Below are positions 51,112 through 62,178 of a stretch of 64,000 nucleotides of DNA, in pieces (position 1 is the stretch's first letter; every line of letters begins with the position of its first letter). The notes under the pieces were generated by a model. The model saw only the letters and a list, made by a program, of their open reading frames with translations. It searched no databases and had not been told where the DNA came from. This stretch comes from Monarcha castaneiventris obscurior. Taxonomy: Eukaryota; Chordata; Aves; Passeriformes; Monarchidae. Location: positions 6,030,501 to 6,094,500 of the forward strand of contig JAMPIT010000539.1 in the NCBI GenBank assembly GCA_026261815.1. Reading direction: 5' to 3'. Made by a program: the position numbers and the translations under genes.

Positions 51112-53060
51112 TAAAGCAGTCCATAATCATATGAACACACACATGAAATCCTAAGCACATCACACCCCTTGAGAAAAATATTTCCCAAAAGTTACCCACA
51201 ACTATAAAATTTCTTAATATTAAAATTTCTCTGTAGAATTCTCATAACTGCATTTCCTGTTCCCAAAATTCTCTTGATTATAATCAATTAGTATAGCAAA
51301 TACAGAAAGTCAATTAAGATTGAAGTGTCTTGGACAGAATCCCACAATGCTTTGCAAGCTGGCAGGAGCCAAATTCTGTGTGATAAAAATTGTCTAGCAA
51401 AAATATCTTCATACAAACGAAGTCTGGTGACAACTTTATTTAGTTCACTACTTAGCTCATTCTTCCTTTCTACCACACAGCATCTACAGTGCAAGTGCAA
51501 ATTAACTCTTTTGTGCACTCTTCTGTTAGAAATACTACCCAAGGTCACCTTACCAGTCCCCCACATCATGCATAAAATTTTCAGTTGGGGTTTGGGGGCC
51601 TTTAGATTTGGTTGGGTTTGAGACCTTTTGTTGGTTTTGTTCTGTTTCCAATGTGAAGAGCTTCTCCCATGAGATTGCCAGCTGGCAGGAGAGATGGCAC
51701 CATTCAGTCACTGGCTGAGATTGTACAGTTCAAATTCTGAACAGTTGTAATTCATCACATGTTCATTTTTGTTACAGATTTTGATCACGCACATGTCAAA
51801 TCTTGAACATGAACCAAAGGAATAGCAATGGCTTTTATGAAGAGGCAAAAATACATGTGAACAAATGCAAGCAGTTTATCTCTGATTACGAGTAAGAATA
51901 AATAATTCATCAAATTATAGGTAAGATTTAAAAAAATTCTCCTGTCATATCTCAATAAGCTTCATTTATATCCTGTCTAATTAAGAGACAGATCAGCATG
52001 AGATCCAAAGGACTGAGTTCTTTGTTTTCACAAGTTCCCTATCCATCAAGGCTTAGGCTGTTTGTCCTTTTCCTTGTTTTGATAGAATGGACACTCAGTT
52101 TGTCTTCCACCCCCCTAAAAGGGAAAGCAAGTAGGAGTAACATTCAGGTAATTCCCTCTAATTAAATCATGTCATGAGAGTTAAATGGTGTGAATACTCA
52201 CCAGGAACTCTCATTCTGATACACCAGCTACCAGCAAATTATGAGTTGCCAAACATAATCAAGAGAATGAATTACAAGAGCTATCAGCAGTGTCAAGCTG
52301 GATAAGGAAATGTATGATTATTGCTCAGCCACAGCTGAGAGATTCACAGTAAAGTGCAGAAGGCTCTAATTAATAAAAACTGTGCAAATATCAAACAAAT
52401 TTTTACCCCAACAAGATTATGAGTTTTAAGTAAAAACAAATATTTCAACCATTCATCCTGATTGCATTTTTCCAGGTCTTTAAAACTCATATATTCTTTT
52501 CATATACCATTTACTACTCCAGTATCTGGAGTACTGAAGATATAAATTCAGGTTGTATAACAGGTCTATTATTAATACCTTTCTACCAGAAGAGCAATAC
52601 TTCTAGATTTGATAGCCAGAACTTTCATCAAACACACTGGAAAACACCTCAAGAAAAGGGCTACTTAAGATATCTGCAGGATGCTAAGGCCTTTCTCCCT
52701 CCAGTCAGATACTTTCTACTGAGAGAATTTTCACTTCAGTTGTGTCTCATGGAAACAGCATCAGCAGATAATTAGCTACAAGTTTTATCACCTTAAATGC
52801 CCAGTGCAGGACAACCAAAAGAGAATTAAATTCAAGCTTAGGGAAGGAATTCTCTTTACTCTACAAAAAGATTTTAGGCACCCTGCCACAAAATAGCACC
52901 AACTTGGGGTCCAAATATTCGTGTAGATATTGGTATTCACAAAGGTTAACTTATTGATGAAAGAATCATCTCTATCAGCCAGCTGGGAATACTCATTAGG
53001 AATCTGTTGATCCCACTTTCTGTAATGATTCTCTGTAGGACACGCACTAGTTACTACACC
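51112..53060. other. Non-coding stretch, nothing recognised
   Basis: AT-rich DNA without a recognisable gene or repeat. Short G/T-rich sequence lies near 51586-51650. Confidence 0.5.
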
Positions 53061-53065
53061 AGTGA

Positions 53066-53135
53066 GAATAACTCAATGCCCTGGTGGTTAGAGCCCTTAC
53101 CAGAGAGACATCAGTTCCAGGCTCTAGTCACATAC
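53066..53135 (+). mobile_element. tRNA-like repeat head, copy 1
   Basis: GAATAACTCAATGCC is followed by CTGGTGGTTAGAGCCCTTAC and, about 30 bases on, CAGTTCCAGGCTCTAGTC. This resembles tRNA-derived heads of old amniote interspersed repeats (A-box type TAGTGGTTAGAGC, B-box type GGTTCAAATCC). The B box is degraded, and the family cannot be named with certainty. Confidence 0.4.
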
Positions 53136-53302
53136 TTGTAGAAATGCTTAAATATTTTGAAAGAAACTGAGGTCTTCCCTCTCTCTGAAGAGCCTCTGAC
53201 CAATAAACTAAAGGCACATTTTCTCACTCAATATCAGCAATTGCTTACTTACCCCAAAAAAGATAAAAGCTTCAAAAAGAAGGACTTAAGGACTCCCACT
53301 GA

Positions 53303-53345
53303 AGAATACTTCCAGCTAAGTGGTTAGGGCATCTTTCTCTACATT
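53303..53345 (+). mobile_element. tRNA-like repeat head, copy 2
   Basis: GAATACTTCCAGCTAAGTGG followed by TTAGGGCATCTTTCTC repeats the arrangement seen about 240 bases upstream, again with the GTGGTTAG core. The intervening DNA includes CTCTCTCTGAAGAGCCTCTG, which could be the body of the same repeat. A head-to-tail pair or one longer element with two heads are both possible. Confidence 0.35.
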
Positions 53346-56300
53346 CATCTCTACCTTTACCCATGGTTCTATGGCCAAAGAGTCTTTAATCCAAATAAAA
53401 TTCAACACTTTGTTGGATATTGGATATGGTCAGTGTCTCTGCACCAAGGAATCTGTGAGTTTCCTAATGCACAGACTGCACCTATGCCAACAAAAGCTGT
53501 ACTTAGCTAGCAAACCCACCTGGAATTTAGGAGATAAACACCATCGAAAGGTTGGTACTCCTATGCACAGCCAGTACTTGCTTCATGCTGGTTTGGGTTG
53601 TTAGACGGCTGCTAAGCATAGAATTCTGGAGATTTAAATTTTGAATTTAAAATGCTGAAGTATTCACTCCCTCTTCCTGGGCCAGACCCCAAGCCAGAAG
53701 AGCACCAAAGGACTCATGTGACAAGATTTGAGGCACAGAACCAGGCAGGTGACAGAAAAACTTGGAGAGACCTGGTTTTACAGAGGTGGCAGTGCTCCTA
53801 ATTCATCATCTCATTAATCATCATTCCCTGGATACGAGACAATTCCAGAAAGACCAGGAGTAGCAAGAAATGTGACAAGACAAGAGGCATTGCTGGCAAC
53901 AGGGCTCAGGCAGGGACCTGCACTGATCACAGTCCCAAATGCAAGGGAGGGAGGTTCCAGGCTTCCCCCAGCCCTTAGAAAAGTGGCCGAGATGTGCACA
54001 CTGTGACAAGATTCAGCTATTTCTATCCCTTTCCAGATACCACTGCATTCCTTTGTTTAATAATTCACCAGACTTGGAAGCCAATAAATCAGAATACCTG
54101 CAAAAATGAAATGCAAGGAAAAAAAAAAAGCTGAAATCATTTACTACCACACCCCTGATTTTCCAACACTTCTCATTTTAATTCATAGTTATTTGATCAT
54201 TATGGACTGTGAAATACTTCAGTGAGCCAGAAGATTCCTTATTATCAGCTGTGATACCTTTAACACCCACCCATTCACAGGATACACTTGTAGCATTCTG
54301 TAATTTATATATTCCCATATACCATCTCTTCGTAGTGTTTTAATACACAGGCTCACTCCAGCTCACAGCAGAAACAAAATTACTGCCACAGTTCAGTGGC
54401 ACTGATGTTCTCCTGGCATTGGTTCCTCTCCTAAAGAAATCTTGGAAATAAATAATATGAAAAGTGGAAGCACCAGGAAGAAAGATAATTTGTATATATT
54501 ACCCTGAGTTCCACAAGTACTAGAAGAAAAATTATGAGAAATGAAGCATTTTGGAAAAATAGAACAGTATCCAGGGCAGAAGATCTAGGAAAATCTTAAA
54601 AAAACCCAAATCTGAGATGTTTTTGGGTTTTTCTGTTAAGTTCCATCCCTCACCAAAAACTCAGAACAAAAAACTGCAAACCATTTACATTTTACCTGTT
54701 TGCAAATCCCCTTCTGAGCTACCAGCATAGATAGACTCACAGTTAGTAAAGTCACAGAAAATTTTAAGTATGATTCAAAGTATTATAAAATGCAACAGGC
54801 CAAAGGAACTGAAAGTCAAAATGTGCCTTCACTGAAAATAAAGGAAGTTTATTTTCAACATATATATTATTTAGAGAACTATCTGAGATTTAGCTGCAAT
54901 TGCAGCTACATTTATCTCAAGTCAGTCATGGTGAATTCCATAAGTGCTGTCCTTGTCATACATTCACCTGGGAGAAAGAATCACAGTTAAATGACAGCTC
55001 AAATATATATATACTTAATGAAATTTTGATGACTGTTTTCATTCCCCAGTCATTAGTCTACATTTTTTAGTGAGAAAGTTTAGTTCCAAAAGTATGCTGA
55101 ATGAAGAAATGGAATAACTATTTCAAAAGCAGCTGAATCTGGATTTAAATCAGATTATGTTAGCAACTTTACAATTCCACAAGAGTAAATTATGCTCATT
55201 ATTGCAATCACACCTTGCAATTTCACTTCTGTGATGAGTATAAATAATCAGAGATGGTATTTCACCTTTACAAATTTTGTTATAATAAAAACTACCATGA
55301 AAGACCAGCAAGTTAATTCACAGGTAAGAAACTAATTCAAATTATATAATTTGTTTCATCTGAGAAATTCAGCTGCAGATGAACATTCTCTGAAAATTAT
55401 TAATTCAAAATTGCTTTTTAAACTGAGTTACTACTTTCCATCTTCAAACCAAAAACCAGAGGAGGCCTGAAACAATTTCCTCACCCCCCTCTAATTTTTT
55501 ATTTCTTTTTCTAGTGTAGAGATGAAATCTCTTCTTTAGTAAAGAAGAGCAAAGTGTGTGAATTTCCTGTGTATAAACTCCATAGTCACAGACTCACCTC
55601 ACCAGGGATTGCTGATATCCCATTACTGTTGCCTTTTGAGCAAAGAAAAAGATAATAATTTCAGAAAACCATCTGTTTGCCTACGATAAACCTTGTTTGC
55701 TCCATAAAGCTGGAATTCGAAACTTAACTCTGGTAAATTATTTTATAAATACTGCAGTAATCAGGGATGTGAGGGTTGCAATTCCTTTAGGCTTCATTAT
55801 GCATCACTACTGCTTCACATTTTAGCTCTTTTGCAGTTATGCAAAAGGAAGTGGGAAATGAAGTATATTTCCTAGTGTGAGTATCACCCAGAACTTCCAG
55901 AAGGAGAATTGTTAACACATCTGGGTATCACTGAGCACCAAAAACAGAATATAAAGCAGTTATTTTTCTAAAGTTGTGGGTGCAGTTTTTTCTGCCCTTC
56001 AAAGGACTATGTTTTAAAGGAATTATTCACTCAAAGGAGAAATTTACTCAAAACCTTCATAAACTGTCCCCCCTCCACCATAACAGCAATTGTGGCATTA
56101 TTCTAAGCCCAATAAAACAACATCTGACTTGCTACGGATATACTGTTTCCAAACTGAATGTGCAATTCCATACATTTATCTCTTATTCACTTTTTCTCTA
56201 GATAAGCCTGAAACACTTCACTTGCTAGGAAAAAAAAAAGCTCCTGGAGAAGAGGTAATCACAAAAGAATACCTTGAAATAATAACTGAACACCAAAGGC

Positions 56301-57383
56301 ACCTCAGGTAGAAAAGGCAGAATGGAATTACCTAAACTGAAAAATTAGTGTGGGACTGAGATTTTCTGCTATAGTTGAAGATAAACGTATTGAATTATCT
56401 CAGAGTATCTAAGTTATCTCTGGTTTACTGTCCAATCTGAAGTAAAATATTATTCCTCATAACCCTTTTGTTATTTGCCATCCCCAGAGAGAGGACAGGA
56501 GAAGAAATCTTAGTTTTATTTACATATTTTACAGCTTTTGTCAATGCCGCAGTCTCCCTTCTATTTCATTATTATCACCAAGGAATAAATTTTTCCAGTG
56601 GAACCAGAATCAGGGTGAATACAGCAAATAAAAGTATTCATCTGGAGTTGAATGAAGGTATTTAAAAAAACTGCAAGTATTTTAAGTAAAAGGTACAAAA
56701 CAAAGTCATCAAGCTTTGGAAACTGATGATTAAACGCTCTTAGAAAGAAACTTATTCTGGCTTCTGCCACTTAAACACATCTGAATGGCAACAGTTGCAC
56801 TTGTGATTTGTCCATAAAGCCCCACTTTTAGCTGCACCTGCTTTGGGGATACTGCTGAAAGAGAAAAACACATTGCCCTAACAGCTCCTTGAGCTGGATG
56901 CTGGAACTGCTGAATTTGAACTTACAGGGGTCCAAGCCCCTGTGGTTTGGGGCCCAGTGAGTATGATGTGTCAAAAGCATTCCCAGCTATGCTGAGGAAA
57001 CAGAAGTGTCACATAAACCAATTTGGATCTCTCTGTGTGTACATCACCACCTTCCTGGCCAGAACCCTCCAGACTGCAGTTACACAAAGTAATACCAATA
57101 ATATGCCAGCTCACCAGACCAGGCTCCCAGCAGTGGGCAAGTCAGAGCTCAGGAGGGATCCTGAACATCCTGACAAAATCTAAGAGGGGTTCCTGCCACT
57201 TACCAGCTTTTCAGCACAGGAGAAGGAAGTCTCACCCAATGTGGGCTGGCAAAACCCCAGAGCTAACACCTGTCAACAAAACACCAAGCTGCAACTCATA
57301 ATCCCCAACTGCCTGCATCTGCGTCATGGCTAGGAGCATCCTGAAGAAAAATACACAACTGAAAATGTATGCTTCTGTGTCCT
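53346..57383. other. Non-coding stretch, nothing recognised
   Basis: AT-rich background. The overlapping open frames at 53320-54009 and 56947-57301 show no recognisable features. The start of the 57384 CR1 copy may extend leftwards in decayed form, but I cannot follow it. Confidence 0.45.
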
Positions 57384-57440
57384 GGGTTGAACTTGATGAC
57401 CTTACAAGTTTTTTCCAACCTAAACAATTCTATGGTTCTT
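57384..57440 (+). mobile_element. CR1 LINE, 3'-terminal fragment
   Basis: GGGTTGAACTTGATGACCTT, then ACAAGTTTTTTCCAACCTAA, then ACAATTCTATGGTTCTT match the last 55-60 bases of the CR1 3' end (family form GGTTGGACTTGATGATCTTA...TTCCAACC...ATTCTATGATTCT). It is on the plus strand, strongly 5'-truncated and moderately diverged. Its 3' end is at about 57440. Confidence 0.85.
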
Positions 57441-57619
57441 GTCTAAAAGTGAAGAGAGAAACTCCTCTTCTGAGTCCTGAGTCTGTGCAGTATGGGTCAA
57501 GTGTTCAGGTAAATGACTGCAAATCATAAATAACTATTTTTGAGAGGATTTCTCCAAGAAAAGAAAAACTCTTTCCCCATATTTTAACTCCTCCTACCTT
57601 TAAATCTCTGATCTTGAGC

Positions 57620-57680
57620 TAGCAGGGGTTTGTTTTGGTTTGGAGGGTTTTTGTTAGGTTGGTTTGGTTTGTCTTTTCTT
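57620..57680. repeat. G/T-rich low-complexity tract
   Basis: The plus strand consists almost entirely of T with short G runs (GGGG, GG, GGG, repeated TTTGG units). An open frame beginning here (57630) reads through it and gives an F/L/G/W-rich start, a hallmark of low complexity and not a real signal peptide. Confidence 0.8.
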
Positions 57681-57889
57681 TGTTTTAAAAAGAACTTCAA
57701 AAATATACAACAGAACTTCCTATTTTCTAAACTCCTCTCCCTGGAAAACCACAAACTTTCACACACACACTCCTGGATCCAGAGATGCACTGCTGCTAAA
57801 GCAGCAGTTCACCTAATCAGCAAAAGGGCAACACAACTGAATTGTGCTGGGAAACTTCAGATAATTGTAACAGAAGAGCTGCTGCAAAG

Positions 57890-58083
57890 TTCAACCTGTA
57901 AATTAGCCCGCTCAGAGGAAAGGAGCTGCTCTTTGCTGCTCCTTACTGTGCTGAGTGAAACTCATTCAGTGAGAAGCTGGGATCTGCAGGAAGGAGAAAC
58001 ATTTCAGAGAGATCAGGACAGAGCAGCGAACGCTCAAATGCCTTCCCACTCCCCGAGCTTCTGGGAACTAGAAGCTGTACAAG
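57890..58083 (+). other. CpG-richer patch ending in splice-donor-like site
   Basis: Compared with its surroundings this segment is richer in G+C and keeps a small cluster of CpG (CCCGCTC, GCGAACGCTC, CCCCGAGC). It ends at GTACAAG followed by GTAATT, which matches the 5' splice-site consensus AAG/GTAAGT at all but one position, with the cut after 58083. An open frame crosses it but starts in the G/T-rich tract upstream and is not recognisable. It could be a non-coding first exon, an lncRNA exon or coincidence. No matching acceptor, partner exon or core promoter was identified. Confidence 0.2.
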
Positions 58084-58696
58084 GTAATTGCTGAAGTAGT
58101 TCCAGTGCACTTGGGAAAACAGAAAACTTCACAAAATATATCTTGTCAAAAATCCTGCAATGTAGCCAAGTAGGAAACACCAAAAAGAAGAAGCCAACAT
58201 TGCCAGAACAAGGACTGATGCCCGTAGGGCTTCACAGCTCCTGTCATGTTTTGAAACCAGCAAGGTTCCACTCCCAACAGCATTACCATGGTGCTTTACA
58301 CATCTCCTACCTAATCTGATTTCACAGAAGCAGGCAGCATCCCCTGCCTTGCAAAGAGTCATCCCATGAGGACTGAACATTGATACTGAAAGCTTAAATT
58401 AATGCACAAGCAAATAAGGTGTTGGGAAGAGAACAAAGTGGAGCTATGAACTGGGTTTTCCTGACAAGCCCCAAGCACTGCCACTACCTCACTCCACTCC
58501 CCAGGCTACACAAGCGCCAATTTCTCAGCATTTTTCACCAATTTTGGGAAAACTAAGACAGCATCAGGTAAGTTTTTCTAAAGGAAGCAAACTCTGTTCC
58601 CCATCAAAGGGACTCATGCAATGGAGTCATCCATGCTATCTTTAGGTTTCCCAAGCTCCTTTAGCGCAGCATAAATATTCAAAAAATTGCACAGTG

Positions 58697-58710
58697 GTTA
58701 CCACAGCAAC
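58697..58710 (+). promoter_or_regulatory. Candidate RFX X-box
   Basis: GTTACCACAGCAAC has two RFX half-sites in inverted arrangement (GTTACC, spacer AC, AGCAAC), fitting the established X-box form GTTRCC-NN-RGYAAC at every constrained position. RFX factors use such sites in promoters and enhancers, especially of ciliary genes. Ten to fifty bases downstream is a GC-rich, CpG-containing segment with a stable potential hairpin (CAGCTCC at 58734 with GGAGCTG at 58754, plus CGTG/CACG outside). Function is inferred from the motif only. Confidence 0.4.
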
Positions 58711-58764
58711 AAAGTGAGCCGTGCTGCATGAACCAGCTCCGTGGCTGCCGGCAGGAGCTGCACG

Positions 58765-60514
58765 ACAATGGGTCTCATTACTTGCTATTTTCACCTCATT
58801 CACCTAATCGAGCTGTAGCAGCTCACACAGCTCTGTGTCTTCCAAACTTGTACACATCCTCCTTCCCAGCCAACCCTCCACACCACCACCGACAGTTCAC
58901 ATTCAACTCAGGGCACAAGCTCTGCGTGGTGCTAGAGCAGCCACTGCTGTACCCACCTTCCTGACACAGAGAACTGCTACCCCACCATTTGGACTATCTG
59001 CAAACCGTAGTCCTTTGAGAAGAGGTAGACACATATAGGGCATGGCAGGATCTTCAGACACATCTTTAATCAGATCAGCACCTTTAATTGGTCATTAAAC
59101 ACATCAGCAGTACCAAAACCAGGCCAATGTCAAAGCAGATGACAGAGGCTCGGAAGCAAGCCCAATATTCTGCTCAGGAACAGGGCATCCCTTAGTCTGG
59201 CACCACGGTTACAACCCCAAATGGATCTGGCAGCAGCAAAAGCAGGAGTTCCTCCACTTATCAGAGAGAAAAAAATGTGAGATGGGACCTCAGGGTGAGC
59301 TCCTGGAGCTGCAGGGGACAGACTGGACATCTCACTGCAAATAAATCAGGGCAAATGGCCCAGCCCCAAAGAACAGAGTGTCACCAGATGCCTTTCACAT
59401 ACAGACTTGCTTTGGCAGATTGCCCTTTAAACACCTTCCACCCAAATATATTCCCAAGAGTCATGCTGCTGCTTCACTCAAAGCTGGCTCCCTGCATAAA
59501 TCAAACCCTCAGATTTCAGCAGATTATTTTGTCCAAACTAGATCTGCGCAGCTGAGCTCAATGGCAATTGCAGAGTTTTGGAGCAAGCCAATAGCACATC
59601 TTTTATCACATGGCTTTAGCTCCTCTATTAGAGATCTATTTTTTCTTTTTTTTTTTTTTTTTTGTGGTTTAAGATATTAAGAATAAGAATGATCTATAAA
59701 ATAAGCCTGAAACACCACTGTTAGGGCAGCCTGTTAACAGGTTTCAAGCCTTACTCTGAACAGGTGCTACTTGTTCAACAGACTCTTAAAAACTTCATTA
59801 TCTGAACAGATCTAGTTAAGAATGCTGCTTACATTTTCCCAGCTGGGTGAAGTGGTTGCAAAGTCAAAGTCCCAAAAAGTTCAGTTCCAGCATTAGATAT
59901 ACCATTTCAGTTTCCTATAAGATAAGGACATTTTTCTGTACAGTGGATTTGGGATAGAAAAACAAGCTTGGCCTCTACTCTGTCCAAGCAATGCACTGCA
60001 GACCTGACATTCAGGGCTCACAGTAAAGGACAGTTTGCTGATCTAGCAAAAGAGACATAGGCAAAAGACATTACAAACACCAGAAGAAAAGATATGGCCT
60101 GGGTGTCATTCAATCAGAAAATAATTTTCAGAATTATCTGGAATATATGAATTACAAAGTGTTTGATCCAGCTGCATTTCTTCTTTAAGAATACAAATCA
60201 AGCTGAGAGCAAGACCAAAACTCTGCACCAGACACTCAAGTGAAGAGTGTATGAGGAAGTTCCCTAAATGGTTAAAAGCATATTTTTTCTGTAATTGTGT
60301 TCTGATAGGAGACCAACTTTTGAGTTCCTACCGGAACGCACTTCCTCCCACACACAGGCTGTTTCTAAGCAACATGCAGTTAAACCATCCATAGGAATAA
60401 AAGAATCAATTAAATATTGCCATCTAGACTCACCTGAGGTGCCCTGAGGAGCAGCATCTGTATGTTAAAGAGGAGACACTGACTTAATCCAGCAGAGTAC
60501 AGGCTATCAAGGAT
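58765..60514. other. Non-coding stretch with a poly(T) tract
   Basis: No gene is recognised. A T-rich tract at 59638-59663 includes 18 consecutive T. Read on the minus strand it could be a poly(A) tail, but the sequence it would terminate (59664 onwards) is not recognised as a retroposon. Open frames of 66-100 codons show no features. Confidence 0.45.
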
Positions 60515-60536
60515 ACTGCAGCTAGGAAGCTGCAGT
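60515..60536. repeat. Perfect 9-bp inverted repeat, 4-base loop
   Basis: ACTGCAGCT, loop AGGA, AGCTGCAGT. All nine pairs are Watson-Crick, giving a compact hairpin. No poly(T) follows it and no gene is recognised beside it. It may be chance, since each arm also contains the common CTGCAG and AGCTG words. Confidence 0.6.
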
Positions 60537-61498
60537 TCAAGGCTGACTCAAGGAGACCACAAGGAGGACTCAAGGAGGCTCTCCACTATGAAAGCACAGA
60601 GTCTCCAGAAACAGAGACTCCACTCTGTTTCTATTACCAAGACCTCTGCTCCAGAATTTAGGCTCTCACTCTGTCCTCCAGCCTCAACCTAGTAAAGAAG
60701 TTTTACCCTCTCCCTCAAACCAAAGCAATCAGTTTTCTGTCTTGTCTGCAGGATATTCTTTCTGTTGGTTTCCTGGTAAAGTGAGATAACACACCCTGTG
60801 TTCTGTGACCTAAAGCCACTGTTATTCTGAAATGTCTCATCCTTTTGTTTAATAATTCAGAAACTGCAGTTTGAGATCTCACAAATTAGAGGAGATCTTC
60901 AATGGGCAGCCTGTGGTCCACATAGAACTTACAAGGCAGAATCAAGAGCCTCATTAATTGCCTCAATCCCTCCCTCTGTACCTGGCCCAAGCACAACACT
61001 TCTCTGATGTCCAGCCCACTAAGCACAGGACAGGGATGCTGCACACAGAGAGGATTTTGTGCTGGCAGACCCTGTCATCCCATGGGAATCACCACGTCCT
61101 TGTCAGACTGTGTCAGGGTGAAAGCCAGAAGCAGGGCTAACTCTCCTCCTGTTATCACAGAAGGCATAAATGGCAGAAAGGAGCCTCAAGAGACAACCTA
61201 CTTTATTCTCGTGATTATCTGTCAAACAGAGCCTCGTCCTGGGCCATGGACAGCCAGCACCATCTTCCCTGCTGGGAGGACATGAGAGTTCACAAACAGC
61301 AGAACACATGGAGTGACAATGCTGGGAAGGACTAGCTTGAGGTAATCTGTGTTTTCAGAATCTCGCTGTTCCATTTGTTTTAAAGGTCTCAAGTTAGCAG
61401 CTTAACAGACCCAAACACAGAACTAACAGGCTGGTTCCCACTGGAAGGGGACAATTCATTTTCTTGAGATCACATGGTCATTTTTTGGACTCATTGGC

Positions 61499-61560
61499 AA
61501 ATATCTCCTTGGTTTTTCTCTCAATGTTCTGCACACCTGGACACAGACAAGGAGATATTT
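61499..61560. repeat. Perfect 13-bp inverted repeat, 36-base spacer
   Basis: AAATATCTCCTTG at 61499-61511 pairs exactly with CAAGGAGATATTT at 61548-61560. Outside, GG (61496-61497) can pair with CC (61562-61563) across one mismatch. Inside the spacer, TGTTC and GGACA can form a further five pairs, one of them G-T. The fold is a roughly 68-base imperfect hairpin, similar in size to a microRNA precursor, but the large internal loop is unfavourable for one. A short inverted-repeat transposon remnant is another option. Confidence 0.55.
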
Positions 61561-62110
61561 ACCTTGTACATCTCAAAGCATTAAGGCACTGATGCTGTTT
61601 CTCCCCACAACAGGCTTTTGTCTATCCTGCTTGCTCAGAAAAGCCACCTGCTTTCAGTTAAGGCACATGGGCCTAAATATACCTCATTGGAGAAGTGCCT
61701 ATAAAGGTATGTGTATGTATATATAGCTGCAAGGATGCACTCAGAACTGTTTGCTCTGCACACAGTGTGATGAATCTCAGCTGTCTGCTTTACTCTCCCC
61801 AAGCAAGCAAACGGGCTCTTGCAGAGGTTTGGCTGCAGAACTGTTTCAAGAATGAGATACAACAAAGGAAATGCAGGCAAACCCCAAGGCTGTGTGCAAG
61901 CTGAGCTATGGCACAACACAGGGCTGCAGAAAAGGGAGGCAAATTCGAGAAAAAAGCAGCTCCCAGCTTCAAAAACAGCAGGACAGAGCAAGCACAGGAG
62001 CTTTCCTTAGGCCAGATGTCACAGGCAAGTTGGTAGCAGACGTAACCACTCCACCCAACACAAGATGGGATGTGAATTCTAGGCTGGTTGAATTTGGCTG
62101 TGTTATTTTG

Positions 62111-62178
62111 GTCTAGGGTTTTTTGGGGTTTTTTTGTTTGTCTTGTGTTTTTTGGTGGTTTTGTGGGTTTTTTTTTCT
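62111..62178. repeat. G/T-rich low-complexity tract
   Basis: The plus strand is nearly all T and G with runs GGG, GGGG, GG-GG and GGG separated by T stretches. A two-tier G-quadruplex is conceivable, but only three runs reach three G. Confidence 0.75.

Noticed and set aside
57630..58094. Longest open frame in the window (154 codons, plus strand)
   Set aside because: It starts inside a G/T-rich low-complexity tract and begins with an F/L/G/W-rich run that mimics a membrane segment. The rest has no domain I recognise. The GC-richer end is recorded separately only because of its splice-donor-like site.
62111..62178. Possible G-quadruplex
   Set aside because: Only three runs reach three G and the T loops are long. 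It is more simply a low-complexity T/G tract.
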